Shown here: positions 14,143 through 22,611 of the stretch, one piece after another
Numbering within the stretch: position 1 is the first letter of the stretch
How the letters are laid out: every line of letters starts with the position of its first letter
From: Chlorobium sp.
Lineage (GTDB): Bacteria; Bacteroidota; Chlorobiia; Chlorobiales; Chlorobiaceae
NCBI GenBank assembly: GCA_028280025.1
Contig: JANQMO010000044.1
Location: 62,001-126,000 of the forward strand
Length of the DNA: 64,000 bases
Reading direction: 5' to 3'
The notes under the pieces: model-generated
Seen by the model: the letters and a program-made list of their open reading frames with translations, nothing else
Told to the model about the DNA's origin: nothing
Databases searched by the model: none
Translations under genes and position numbers: made by a program

Positions 14143-16020
14143 TCAGTGATGATGTTCTCCGCCGTCGGTGAACCTTTCCGGTGCAAGCTCCCAATGCTCC
14201 GGTGAGAGCCAGAACGTCGAGAGCAGCAGCTCGCGAATATGGGAAAACTCTTTCGGCAGTTTATCGTACAGCTTCTCAAAAAGCTCCTCATGCGAAAGAA
14301 GTTCTTTTTTCCAGTCCTCGCGCTCAACCACCATCAGTTTGGAAAACTTTTCCGGCGTGAACTCTTCAAGCCCTTCCCATTTCATTGACTCATATTTCGG
14401 CATCCAGCCGAGAGGGCTTTCTACAGCTCCCGCCCTTCCATGGACCCTGTCGACAATCCATTTCAGAACACGCATGTTTTCTCCGAAGCCGGGCCAGAGG
14501 AACTTGCCGTTTTCGTCTTTGCGGAACCAGTTGACGCCGAAAATTCTGGGCGGTTCCTGAAGCAGGCGGCCTACATGCAGCCAGTGATTGAAATAGTCGC
14601 CCATATGGTATCCGCAGAACGGCAGCATCGCAAAAGGATCGCGCCGGACATCGCCGACCTTTCCTGCGGCGGCAGCGGTTTTTTCCGAGCCCATGGTTGC
14701 CGCAAGATACACCCCGAAATACCAGTTCGGCGACTGATAGACCAGAGGAACAAGGTCGCTGCGGCGTCCGCCGAAAATAAAGGCATCGATCGGTACCCCC
14801 GCCGGATTTTCCCAGTCAGGATCGATCGAAGGGCACTGTGAAGCAGGTGAGGTGAATCGTGCGTTGGGATGGGCAGAAGGTTTTCCCGAATCAGGAGACC
14901 ATGGATTGCCCTGCCAGTCGGTCAAGCCATCGGGAGGAGTATCGGTCATCCCTTCCCACCAGACATCGCCGTCGCGCGTCAGTGCAACATTGGTGAAAAT
15001 ACAGTTCTCCTTCAGGGTCGCCATGGCGCTCGGATTGGTTTTGTCCGAAGTACCGGGAGCGACACCGAAAAACCCGTATTCAGGATTGATTGCATGGAGA
15101 CGACCGTCTTCACCCGGCTTGATCCAGGCGATATCGTCTCCTATTGTCGTGACTTTCCACCCCTCGAACGCATCGGGCGGAATGAGCATGGCAAAGTTGG
15201 TTTTTCCGCATGCGCTGGGAAACGCTGCCGCAACATAGGTTTTTTCGCCTTCGGGAGACTCCACGCAGAGGATCAGCATGTGTTCTGCAAGCCATCCCTC
15301 ATCGCGTGCCATGGCGGATGCGATACGAAGGGCGAAACATTTTTTCCCGAGCAGGGCGTTGCCCCCATAGCCGCTGCCGAACGACATGATAGAACGTTCT
15401 TCAGGAAAATGGACGATATATTTCGTGTCGTTGCAGGGCCACGGAACATCCTGCTGACCCGGTTCAAGCGGTGCGCCGACAGAGTGGAGACAATGCACAA
15501 AATCGCCATGTTCACCAAGAACGTCAAGCACCTGTCTGCCCATACGGGTCATGATACGCATGTTTACCACGACATACGGCGAATCGCTGATCTCGACGCC
15601 GATATGGGAAATATGGGAACCAAGAGGCCCCATGCTGAAAGGAATGACATACATGGTACGGCCTTTCATGCACCCTTCGTAGAGGCCGTTCAACGTTGCT
15701 TTCATCTCCTTCGGGGGAACCCAGTTATTGGTCGGGCCGGCATCCTGCCTGCGAAGGCTGCAGATGAATGTCCTGTCTTCCACCCTCGCGACGTCACTCG
15801 GGTCGGAACGGCACAGATAACTGTTGGGACGCTTCTCGTCGGATAGACGAATGAACGTACCGCCGTCGACCATTTCCCGGCAAAGAGCATCATACTCTTC
15901 CTGAGTACCGTCACACCAGCGGACGGACTCGGGTTGACAGAGATCGGCGGTCTCTTGTACCCAATCGATGAGTTTCCGGTTTTTCACATAATCAGGCGGA
16001 TCGATCTGCAATAGGCTCAT
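14143..16020 (-). CDS. pckG: Phosphoenolpyruvate carboxykinase (GTP)
   Basis: About 625 residues from the ATG at 16020 (MSLLQIDPPDYV), the usual length for GTP-type PEPCK; an in-frame upstream extension to 16107 runs into the preceding gene and lacks similarity. The P-loop-like kinase-1a motif is FPSACGKTNFAML; MSFGSGYGGNALLGKKCFAL and the Mn2+-site region (DIAWIKPG) are present. It interconverts oxaloacetate and PEP with GTP, linking the reductive TCA cycle to gluconeogenesis in green sulfur bacteria. It follows a thioredoxin-like gene by 43 bp on the same strand. Confidence 0.95.
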   Translation of the reverse strand: MSLLQIDPPDYVKNRKLIDWVQETADLCQPESVRWCDGTQEEYDALCREMVDGGTFIRLSDEKRPNSYLCRSDPSDVARVEDRTFICSLRRQDAGPTNNWVPPKEMKATLNGLYEGCMKGRTMYVIPFSMGPLGSHISHIGVEISDSPYVVVNMRIMTRMGRQVLDVLGEHGDFVHCLHSVGAPLEPGQQDVPWPCNDTKYIVHFPEERSIMSFGSGYGGNALLGKKCFALRIASAMARDEGWLAEHMLILCVESPEGEKTYVAAAFPSACGKTNFAMLIPPDAFEGWKVTTIGDDIAWIKPGEDGRLHAINPEYGFFGVAPGTSDKTNPSAMATLKENCIFTNVALTRDGDVWWEGMTDTPPDGLTDWQGNPWSPDSGKPSAHPNARFTSPASQCPSIDPDWENPAGVPIDAFIFGGRRSDLVPLVYQSPNWYFGVYLAATMGSEKTAAAAGKVGDVRRDPFAMLPFCGYHMGDYFNHWLHVGRLLQEPPRIFGVNWFRKDENGKFLWPGFGENMRVLKWIVDRVHGRAGAVESPLGWMPKYESMKWEGLEEFTPEKFSKLMVVEREDWKKELLSHEELFEKLYDKLPKEFSHIRELLLSTFWLSPEHWELAPERFTDGGEHHH

Positions 16021-16063
16021 GGTTTTCCTGGTTTTACTTCGTTTATAAGGGCATCTGGCAATA

Positions 16064-16615
16064 TCACTGTTCTTGTAATTCGAGGGCCTCCTGTATAAGG
16101 GCTTCAAAAACGGCTTTGTTCCGGGCGCCGAGGAAAAACGTCAGGATCGTGCCGTCTTTACCGATCACAAACGATGTCGGTATGGACCGCAGCCCTTCCT
16201 GAAGAAGCTGGCTGTAGGCGTCAATAATCTCCTTGTTGGCAATGACAACCGGGTAATTGATCCCGGAATCGTTTGTGAAAGCCCTTGCTTTTGAAAGATC
16301 CTCGTCAACAGTTACGCCGACAAAGGTAAAGCCTTTTTGCTCATATTCTTTCTGAAGCTCTATCATATCCGGAACTTCGTAACGGCACGGAGGGCACCAT
16401 GACGCGAAAAAATTGATAATAGCGGCTTTTCCTTCAAGCTGCTGGCTGGAAAAGAAGCCTCCGTCCAGCAGATCTCCGGCAAAAGCCGGGGCATCTATTG
16501 CGGGCATCTCGTTCCCGTTTTCAGAGGGCTGTTTAGCTGTCTCAGCCTGCTCAGGCTGGCACGCGAACATAAGCAGGGAGAAAAAAAGCATAGCGGTTGT
16601 CTTGATAATATGCAT
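16064..16615 (-). CDS. TlpA/ResA-like thioredoxin-domain lipoprotein
   Basis: A 183-residue protein with a lipoprotein signal (LLMFAC, Cys19), a short linker and a TlpA-type thioredoxin domain. The active site is FASWCPPCRYEVPDM (WCPPC), and a cis-Pro lies in SIPTSFVIGKDG. Such anchored periplasmic thiol reductases act in cytochrome c maturation (apocytochrome heme-site reduction) or general thiol reduction. The window encodes several c-type cytochromes (fccA, the diheme protein) that would need it, but no ccm/ccs genes are near, so the target is inference. Confidence 0.88.
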   Translation of the reverse strand: MHIIKTTAMLFFSLLMFACQPEQAETAKQPSENGNEMPAIDAPAFAGDLLDGGFFSSQQLEGKAAIINFFASWCPPCRYEVPDMIELQKEYEQKGFTFVGVTVDEDLSKARAFTNDSGINYPVVIANKEIIDAYSQLLQEGLRSIPTSFVIGKDGTILTFFLGARNKAVFEALIQEALELQEQ

Positions 16616-16782
16616 AGGTGTCGAGGTATTTAAATTTCCTTGGTTGCTATCTGAAATGCTGAATTTCGTTTGAAAATATACAAATCTTCCCTTTTATTTA
16701 TAGTCCTTCATACAGAGGGTGGAATCTTTGTGTATAAAGAATAATTAAACTATATTTAAAAACATATTTTTTTAGGTGCCCT

Positions 16783-16855
16783 GCCACCTTAGCTCAGCTG
16801 GTAGAGCAACTGTTTCGTAAACAGTAGGTCGTGGGTTCAAGTCCCGCAGGTGGCT
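16783..16855 (+). tRNA. tRNA-Thr (anticodon CGU)
   Basis: A 73-nt cloverleaf: acceptor arms GCCACCT (16783) and AGGTGGC with discriminator T (16855); D-loop region TAGCTCAGCTGGTAGAGC; anticodon stem ACTGT/ACAGT with loop TTCGTAA; T-arm GTGGGTTCAAGTCCCGC. CCA is not encoded. It sits just upstream of atpD. Confidence 0.95.
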
Positions 16856-16908
16856 CTAACCTGAAAAAGCTTTGACCGCAACAAAACAATCCTTTCAACA
16901 TTGTGAAT

Positions 16909-18297
16909 ATGCAAGAAGGCAAGATTTCTCAAATCATTGGTCCTGTCGTTGATGTTGATTTCCCGGAAGGAGACCTGCCGGCGATTCTTGACGCTCTGAC
17001 GGTTACCCGGCCCGACGGATCGAAACTGGTTCTTGAAACCCAGCAGCATCTTGGGGATGAGCGTGTACGCACTATTTCCATGGACGGAACAGACGGACTG
17101 GTCAGAGGAGCGGCTGTCGTAAACACCGGACACCCCATTCAGGCTCCGGTAGGAGAAAAGGTTCTCGGAAGAATGCTCAATGTCGTAGGAGACCCGATCG
17201 ACGGTCTCGGTGCTGTCAAGAGCGAAAAGGCCTACTCGATCCACCGGCCGACCCCGAAGTTCGAAGAGCTGTCCACCAAATCCGAGATGTTCGAAACGGG
17301 CATCAAGGTCATCGACCTTCTTGAACCATACTCACGAGGCGGAAAAACCGGTCTGTTCGGCGGCGCCGGTGTCGGCAAGACCGTGCTGATCATGGAGTTG
17401 ATCAACAATATCGCCAAACAGCAGTCCGGATACAGTGTCTTCGCCGGTGTCGGAGAACGCACCAGGGAAGGCAACGACCTCTGGGAGGAAATGAAAGAGT
17501 CCGGAGTTATCGATAAAACCGCACTTGTTTTCGGACAGATGAACGAACCTCCGGGCGCACGTGCACGCGTGGCGCTGACCGGGCTCAGTATCGCCGAGTA
17601 CTTCCGCGATGAGGAAAACCGTGACGTGCTGCTTTTTATCGACAATATTTTCCGTTTTACACAGGCAGGTTCCGAAGTATCGGCACTTCTCGGCCGTATG
17701 CCGAGCGCTGTGGGGTACCAGCCGACACTCGGAACGGAAATGGGAGAACTGCAGGACAGGATCGTCTCGACAAAGAAAGGCTCGGTAACCTCCGTACAGG
17801 CCATCTATGTCCCTGCTGATGACCTTACCGACCCTGCACCTGCTGCGGCTTTTACCCATCTTGACGCAACAACGGTGCTTTCGCGATCGATCTCAGAGCT
17901 TGGTATCTACCCGGCCGTCGATCCTCTCGATTCTACATCCCGTATCCTCGATCCCAACATTGTCGGAGACGAGCATTACAACACGGCCCAGGCTGTCAAG
18001 GCTCTCCTGCAGCGCTATAAAGACCTTCAGGACATTATCGCGATCCTCGGTATGGACGAGCTCAGTGACGAAGACAAACTGACCGTCGCCCGGGCAAGAA
18101 AGATCCAGCGCTTCCTTTCTCAGCCTTTCTTCGTGGCCGAAGCGTTCACCGGGCTTGAAGGGAAGTATGTCAAACTCGAAGACACCATCAAGGGCTTCAA
18201 CGAAATCATTGAAGGGCGTCATGACGATCTGCCTGAAAACGCTTTCTACCTTGTCGGCACCATCGAGGAGGCTGTAGAAAAAGCAAAAACCTTATAA
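16909..18297 (+). CDS. atpD: ATP synthase F1 subunit beta
   Basis: About 462 residues from the ATG at 16909 (MQEGKISQIIGPVVDV); a GTG two codons earlier is less likely. The Walker A is GGAGVGKTVLIMEL; the catalytic Glu lies in GVGERTREGNDL; LLFIDNIFRFTQAGSEVSALL and MPSAVGYQPTL complete the catalytic core. It is the catalytic subunit of F1. It is followed after 13 bp by atpC and is not accompanied by the other ATP synthase genes, an arrangement known from Chlorobi. Confidence 0.97.
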   Translation: MQEGKISQIIGPVVDVDFPEGDLPAILDALTVTRPDGSKLVLETQQHLGDERVRTISMDGTDGLVRGAAVVNTGHPIQAPVGEKVLGRMLNVVGDPIDGLGAVKSEKAYSIHRPTPKFEELSTKSEMFETGIKVIDLLEPYSRGGKTGLFGGAGVGKTVLIMELINNIAKQQSGYSVFAGVGERTREGNDLWEEMKESGVIDKTALVFGQMNEPPGARARVALTGLSIAEYFRDEENRDVLLFIDNIFRFTQAGSEVSALLGRMPSAVGYQPTLGTEMGELQDRIVSTKKGSVTSVQAIYVPADDLTDPAPAAAFTHLDATTVLSRSISELGIYPAVDPLDSTSRILDPNIVGDEHYNTAQAVKALLQRYKDLQDIIAILGMDELSDEDKLTVARARKIQRFLSQPFFVAEAFTGLEGKYVKLEDTIKGFNEIIEGRHDDLPENAFYLVGTIEEAVEKAKTL

Positions 18298-18310
18298 TTG
18301 CTGATATATC

Positions 18311-18577
18311 ATGGCCGGATCCGATAAAGCCTTTACCATCGAAATCGTCACCCCTCAAAAACAGTTTTTTGCAGGGGAGGTAACCAGTATTCTGGCCCCG
18401 GGCAGGGATGGCCTGTTCCAGGTTCTCAAAAACCACGCCCCGCTTGTCGCTGCACTCAAAGGCGGCAAAGTGAAGCTCGAACTTCCCGATAGCGGGGAAA
18501 AATCATTCACGATCGCCGATGGTTTTTTTGAGATCAGCGACAACAAGGCAATTCTTCTCACAGAGGACATTTCCTGA
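18311..18577 (+). CDS. atpC: ATP synthase F1 subunit epsilon (short form)
   Basis: An 88-residue epsilon subunit containing only the N-terminal beta-sandwich domain (FTIEIVTPQKQFFAGEVTSI; DGLFQVLKNHAPLVAAL; FTIADGFFEISDNKAILLTE). The C-terminal pair of helices that in E. coli and Bacillus epsilon inhibits ATP hydrolysis is absent. The stop is followed by spacer and a hairpin terminator, so this is the natural end and not an obvious frameshift. Confidence 0.93.
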   Translation: MAGSDKAFTIEIVTPQKQFFAGEVTSILAPGRDGLFQVLKNHAPLVAALKGGKVKLELPDSGEKSFTIADGFFEISDNKAILLTEDIS

Positions 18578-18613
18578 AGCGGCCTCCCGGGAGCAGAATC
18601 CTGCTTCAGTTAA

Positions 18614-18655
18614 AACATCAGCGGTATGAACGATCAAAGCCGCTGGTGTTTTTTT
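18614..18655 (+). terminator. Rho-independent terminator after atpDC
   Basis: AACATCAGCGG (18614-18624) pairs with CCGCTGGTGTT (18640-18650) with one G-U pair, followed by five more T residues. The next gene starts only 11 bp later. Confidence 0.82.
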
Positions 18656-18665
18656 ATATCATCGC

Positions 18666-19607
18666 ATGAAGATATTGACGCCAAAAGCACTCTGTCACGG
18701 GGACACTATCGGGCTTATATCACCCTCGTCCCCTTCTCCTGATCGAGAGAAGATCGAGCGGGCGGTCATCTATCTTGAAAAACTGGGGTACCGCGTCAAG
18801 CCTGCCGGGCACTTCAACTGCCAGGGCGAACCACGCATGGAACTCGACCGCCGCAAGCTTCAGGACCTGCACGATATGTTTACCGACAGAAGGGTCAAGG
18901 CCATCTTCTGCCTGAGAGGAGGTTCAGGGGCGACCAGACTGCTGGAAAATCTCGACTACGCTCTGATCGCCGAAAATCCGAAGATCCTTGCCGGCTATTC
19001 GGACATCACCGCCCTTTCGATCGCACTTTTCGCCCGGACCGGACTGCTCACCTTTTCCGGCCCTATGCTTGCTACCGAGCTTCATAATCCAAGCCCCTAT
19101 ACGGAAGAAAATTTCTGGAACGTTCTGGAATCCACAACCTCGGTCCGGCAGTTCCTGAACCACCCCGGACACCCGGTCCACATCTACCGTGAAGGCGCTG
19201 CCAGCGGAACATTACTGGCAGGTAACCTGACCGTTTTCTCCTGCCTTGTCGGCACCCCTTACCTTCCGGCTTTTCACAATGCGATCCCTCTTTTTGAAGA
19301 CGTCAATGAAGAGCCGTACCGGATCGACAGGCTCCTTTCTCACGTGTATAACGCAGGCATTCTGAACCGGTGCAAGGGACTTCTTTTCGGCCAGTTCAGC
19401 CGTGATATCATGGATTTCAACCGCCAGGACCCCCTGCTCGACATCCTGCGCTACTATACGGAAAAAACCGCCCTGCACATTCCTGTCGCCGCCGGGCTTT
19501 CCTACGGGCATATCGACGACCTGCTCACGATTCCTGTCGGAACATCATGCTCTCTTGCCGCCCGTAACGGCGAGCTTTCCTTGACCATGCCGCCAGCGGT
19601 TTCATGA
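18666..19607 (+). CDS. ldcA: LD-carboxypeptidase (peptidase S66 family)
   Basis: A 313-residue protein of the LdcA/MccF family. An N-terminal GDTIGLISPSSP strand-loop, FCLRGGSGATRLL, and the nucleophile elbow GYSDITAL (catalytic Ser) are visible; the Glu and His of the Ser-Glu-His triad are likely in the C-terminal half (SYGHIDDLLTIPVG). These enzymes cleave the L-Lys/DAP-D-Ala bond of tetrapeptides in murein recycling; the MccF branch detoxifies microcin C-like compounds. No signal peptide, hence cytoplasmic. It stands alone after the atpDC terminator. Confidence 0.9.
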   Translation: MKILTPKALCHGDTIGLISPSSPSPDREKIERAVIYLEKLGYRVKPAGHFNCQGEPRMELDRRKLQDLHDMFTDRRVKAIFCLRGGSGATRLLENLDYALIAENPKILAGYSDITALSIALFARTGLLTFSGPMLATELHNPSPYTEENFWNVLESTTSVRQFLNHPGHPVHIYREGAASGTLLAGNLTVFSCLVGTPYLPAFHNAIPLFEDVNEEPYRIDRLLSHVYNAGILNRCKGLLFGQFSRDIMDFNRQDPLLDILRYYTEKTALHIPVAAGLSYGHIDDLLTIPVGTSCSLAARNGELSLTMPPAVS

Positions 19608-19767
19608 GACTGCCGTATGGGGTTTGATCATTGGATGAGTATGTGAGCGCTTAGCGGCCGGGATAGCTGCATCAGTATGGAAACCGGGATTCTCTTTACG
19701 ATCTTTACTGTTTTTATTACATTTTTTCAAAGCCCTATCATATCGTCCATGTACAGCTCTTTTGGCC

Positions 19768-20073
19768 ATGTATAGTCTCTGGCAGGCATCAGGCAGCGGG
19801 GAAGAAACCCAGACCGCTCAACAGGAAATCCAGATCGACACACTCGATGCATACAGGGTTGTCCTTTTCAATGACGATGTTCACACCTTCGACGAAGTCA
19901 TCTTTCAGATCATCAAGGCAATCCAGTGCACCAGGTCCAAAGCGGAAAAACATACATGGGAAGTCCATACAAAAGGATTGTCCGTAATCTATTCAGGAAC
20001 ATTGCCTGTATGCCTCAAGGTCAGTTCCATTCTCGAGGAAATCGACCTCAGGACCGAGATCCAGGCCGGGTAG
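19768..20073 (+). CDS. clpS: ATP-dependent Clp protease adaptor ClpS
   Basis: About 101 residues from the ATG at 19768; a TTG two codons earlier is in frame. The ClpS core is clear: YRVVLFNDDVHTFDEVIFQI (Asn/Asp residues that hold the N-degron amino group), AEKHTWEVHTKGLSVIYSG and CLKVSSILEEIDLRTEI. ClpS delivers N-end-rule substrates to ClpAP. No clpA is in the window. Convergent with the next gene; a hairpin lies between them. Confidence 0.9.
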   Translation: MYSLWQASGSGEETQTAQQEIQIDTLDAYRVVLFNDDVHTFDEVIFQIIKAIQCTRSKAEKHTWEVHTKGLSVIYSGTLPVCLKVSSILEEIDLRTEIQAG

Positions 20074-20148
20074 TGATCAGCTATTTCCGTTTAACAGCAG
20101 CCGGCAGCCATAGGGATGGCGCCGTGACAGGCTGACGCCCGAATGAGA

Positions 20149-20173
20149 GGCTTGCTCCAAAAGGAGCACAGCC
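20149..20173. terminator. Hairpin between clpS and the convergent exported-protein gene
   Basis: GGCTTGCTCC, loop AAAA, GGAGCACAGCC: a 10-bp stem with a one-base bulge (20149-20173). No strong T-run either side, so termination strength is uncertain. Confidence 0.45.
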
Positions 20174-20179
20174 GTTATA

Positions 20180-20767
20180 TCAGAGCGTTGTTGCCGTGAT
20201 GGTGCACTGTCCGCCTGTGTGGCTGCCTGAGAGGGTGGTGTTCGAGAAATCCAGGTCCATTTCGATGTTGCCGGTCGTTGCCCTGCCTTTGGAGATGCCG
20301 TTCAGCTTTGTGGTTATGCTTTTGCCGCTCTGTGCGTCATCGCTGACCTTGACATCCGACATCGTGATTTCGGAAGAACCGTTCTGCAGCGTACCGGAAG
20401 GAACCGTAACCTCGATTTTTGCATCGCCGCTCTTCGAAAAGCCTCTGACCGCCCAGACGTTGTTGAGCTTGACGTTTGTCTTTGTGCCGTCGAGTTCGAG
20501 TGACGCGTTCATCAGGCTGCCGGCATCGAGGCCGTTTCCGCTGGTTGAACCGTTCCAGTCTGCTTCTACGCCGCTGTTACCTTCGTCGATCGCTTCGGCT
20601 GCCGGAGTATCGAAGTTCAGGGTGATGCCGGAATAGTAGTGAAGAATGATGAATTCAGGAACGCTGACTGCAACGTTGGTGACACCGCTTGTACTTGCTG
20701 CCAGTGCCTGCGAGGAGAAGCCTGCAAGGAGCGCGATGGCGATGATGATGTTTTTGATCCGTGTCAT
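20180..20767 (-). CDS. Exported beta-rich protein of unknown function
   Basis: A 195-residue protein with a classical signal peptide (AIALLAGFSSQALA, cleavage probably after residue 23). The mature part is rich in Ser, Thr, Gly and Asn with alternating hydrophobics (VAVSVPEFIILHYYSG; KIEVTVPSGTLQNGSSEITM), and has a single Cys near the C-terminus (GGQCTITATTL). The composition suggests an all-beta secreted or surface protein, perhaps fimbrial- or coat-protein-like, but I do not recognise the family. It is monocistronic, and its ribosome binding site is in a hairpin (20770-20809). Confidence 0.75.
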   Translation of the reverse strand: MTRIKNIIIAIALLAGFSSQALAASTSGVTNVAVSVPEFIILHYYSGITLNFDTPAAEAIDEGNSGVEADWNGSTSGNGLDAGSLMNASLELDGTKTNVKLNNVWAVRGFSKSGDAKIEVTVPSGTLQNGSSEITMSDVKVSDDAQSGKSITTKLNGISKGRATTGNIEMDLDFSNTTLSGSHTGGQCTITATTL

Positions 20768-20769
20768 GA

Positions 20770-20809
20770 TGACTCTCCGTTTTGTTATCGTTCTACTACA
20801 GGAGAGTCA
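20770..20809 (-). promoter_or_regulatory. 5'-leader hairpin that sequesters the Shine-Dalgarno of the exported-protein gene
   Basis: On the minus strand TGACTCTCC (20809-20801) pairs perfectly with GGAGAGTCA (20778-20770) across a 22-nt loop. The GGAG of the second arm is the only ribosome binding site, two bases plus a short spacer before ATG (20767). The 9-bp stem should block translation unless opened. Confidence 0.55.
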
Positions 20810-21013
20810 ACCGCCATGCCAGAATCGCCACGAGAAAACCGGAATCCGGTTAAAGCATTAAATTATAAACAGATAAGGAAGGCGGCACATATGTCCGACA
20901 TCGTGCAGACTGAAGGGGAGCCAGGCGAACAGGTGCGCGATAACGAAACATATAGATCGAAAACGCCCCGCCTGCATGCGGGCCGCAATCACTGCATACA
21001 GCACAATCCGAGA

Positions 21014-21053
21014 AAACCGGAAAGGGGATTCAGGCCGATAATCCCTCCGGTTT
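21014..21053 (+). promoter_or_regulatory. Strong stem-loop in the leader region of glyQS
   Basis: AAACCGGA (21014-21021) plus GGGATT (21025-21030) pair with AATCCC (21040-21045) plus TCCGGTTT (21046-21053): 14 bp with a 3-nt bulge and a 9-nt loop, ending 61 bp before glyQS. It may be a terminator, an attenuator or an RNA element. The remainder of the 20768-21114 gap shows no gene. Confidence 0.5.
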
Positions 21054-21114
21054 GTTATATTCACTACTTTATCCAGAGCCTCTTCGGCAGAGACTGCCGG
21101 AAGGGACATAACCT

Positions 21115-22596
21115 ATGACCATCAACATGAGCAATTCGGATACAACCAGGGTGCAGCGCGTGGCTCAGTCGCCCGAAAAAGTGATGAACAAACTGGTTTC
21201 GCTCGCAAAACGGCGGGGGTTCATTTATCCGTCATCGGAGATCTACGGAGGACTTTCCTCCTGCTTCGACTACGGCCCGCTCGGCAGCGAGATGAAGAAG
21301 AATATCAAAGACCTCTGGTGGCACTCGATGACGAGGGAGCACCGGAACATCGTCGGCATCGACGCATCGATCATGATGAATCCGACGGTATGGGAAGCTT
21401 CCGGCCATGTATCGAGCTTCAACGATCCGATGATCGACGACAAAACCACCAAACGCCGCTACCGCGCGGACCATCTGATCGAGAACCATATAGAAAAGCT
21501 TCGCAGGGAAGGCAGGGAGGATGACGCGCACAGGGTAAGCACCTACTATGAACGGGCGTCCGAAGCCGAGGACCCGAACAGGGCGTTTTACGACATCATC
21601 ATCGCCGAGGAGATCAAGGCGCCGGATACAGGCTCGTCGGACTGGACGGAAGTCCGGCAGTTCAATCTCATGTTCCAGTGCAACATGGGTGCGCTGGCCG
21701 ATGCTTCGGGTATCGTCTACCTCAGGCCCGAAACCGCCCAGGGAATCTTCGTCAACTTCCATAACGTTCGCGAATCCAACCGCATGAAGGTGCCCTTCGG
21801 CATAGCACAGATCGGCAAGGCGTTCCGTAACGAGATCGTCAAGGGAAACTTCATTTTCCGTATGGTCGAGTTCGAACAGATGGAAATGCAGTACTTCATC
21901 AAGCCCGGCACCCAGGAAGAATCTTTCGAAGCATGGCGCGAGGAGCGGTTCAACTGGTACGTCGAAAGGCTTGGCATAGACAGCTCAAAGCTGCACTGGT
22001 ACAAGCACGACAAGCTTGCCCATTACGCCGACCTTGCCTACGACATCAAGTTCGAGTTCCCGTTCGGTATCGAGGAGATCGAGGGGATTCATTCCCGGAC
22101 CGACTTCGACCTGAAACAGCACCAGGAGTTTTCGGGCAAAAACATGGAATATATCGATCAGGCTACCGGTGAACGCTATATCCCTTATGTGGTTGAAACA
22201 TCCTCCGGATGTGACCGGCTGTTTCTTGCGCTGCTCTGTGACGCCTATACCGAGGACGTTGTTGACGGCGAACAGAGGGTCATGATGACGTTTTCGACAA
22301 AAATCGCACCGGTGAAGGCCGCGGTGCTGCCTTTGATGAAAAAAGGGGAGATGGGAGAAAAAGCCGCACGGCTCCGTGACGACCTCGCTGACGATTTCCC
22401 TGTCCAGTATGACGATGCCGGGTCTATCGGCAAACGGTACCGCAGGCAGGACGAAATCGGAACGCCGTTCTGCTTCACTGTCGATCATGAAACGCTTGAA
22501 GACAACACCGTGACAGTCCGGTTCCGTGACTCGGCACAGCAGGAAAGGCTGGACATGTCCAGGGCAAAGTCGTTTCTTGACGAAAAACTCGCTTAA
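21115..22596 (+). CDS. glyQS: Glycyl-tRNA synthetase (dimeric, single-chain type)
   Basis: A 493-residue class II synthetase of the alpha2 (eukaryote/archaeon/Gram-positive-like) type, not the bacterial alpha2beta2 form. Motifs: RRGFIYPSSEIYGGLSSCFD and YGPLGSEMKKNIK near the N-terminus; motif 2 region IAQIGKAFRNEI; FRMVEFEQMEMQYF; motif 3 region ETSSGCDRLFLALL; anticodon-binding domain at the C-terminus (KIAPVKAAVLPL). A start at 21115 (MTINMSNSD) or at the ATG four codons on are both possible. It is followed 15 bp later by bchP. Confidence 0.95.
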   Translation: MTINMSNSDTTRVQRVAQSPEKVMNKLVSLAKRRGFIYPSSEIYGGLSSCFDYGPLGSEMKKNIKDLWWHSMTREHRNIVGIDASIMMNPTVWEASGHVSSFNDPMIDDKTTKRRYRADHLIENHIEKLRREGREDDAHRVSTYYERASEAEDPNRAFYDIIIAEEIKAPDTGSSDWTEVRQFNLMFQCNMGALADASGIVYLRPETAQGIFVNFHNVRESNRMKVPFGIAQIGKAFRNEIVKGNFIFRMVEFEQMEMQYFIKPGTQEESFEAWREERFNWYVERLGIDSSKLHWYKHDKLAHYADLAYDIKFEFPFGIEEIEGIHSRTDFDLKQHQEFSGKNMEYIDQATGERYIPYVVETSSGCDRLFLALLCDAYTEDVVDGEQRVMMTFSTKIAPVKAAVLPLMKKGEMGEKAARLRDDLADDFPVQYDDAGSIGKRYRRQDEIGTPFCFTVDHETLEDNTVTVRFRDSAQQERLDMSRAKSFLDEKLA

Positions 22597-22611
22597 ACAA
22601 CTTCTTGAACC

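Noticed and set aside
20768..21114. T-box riboswitch before glyQS
   Set aside because: A stem-loop is present but no T-box consensus sequence or specifier-loop architecture could be found.
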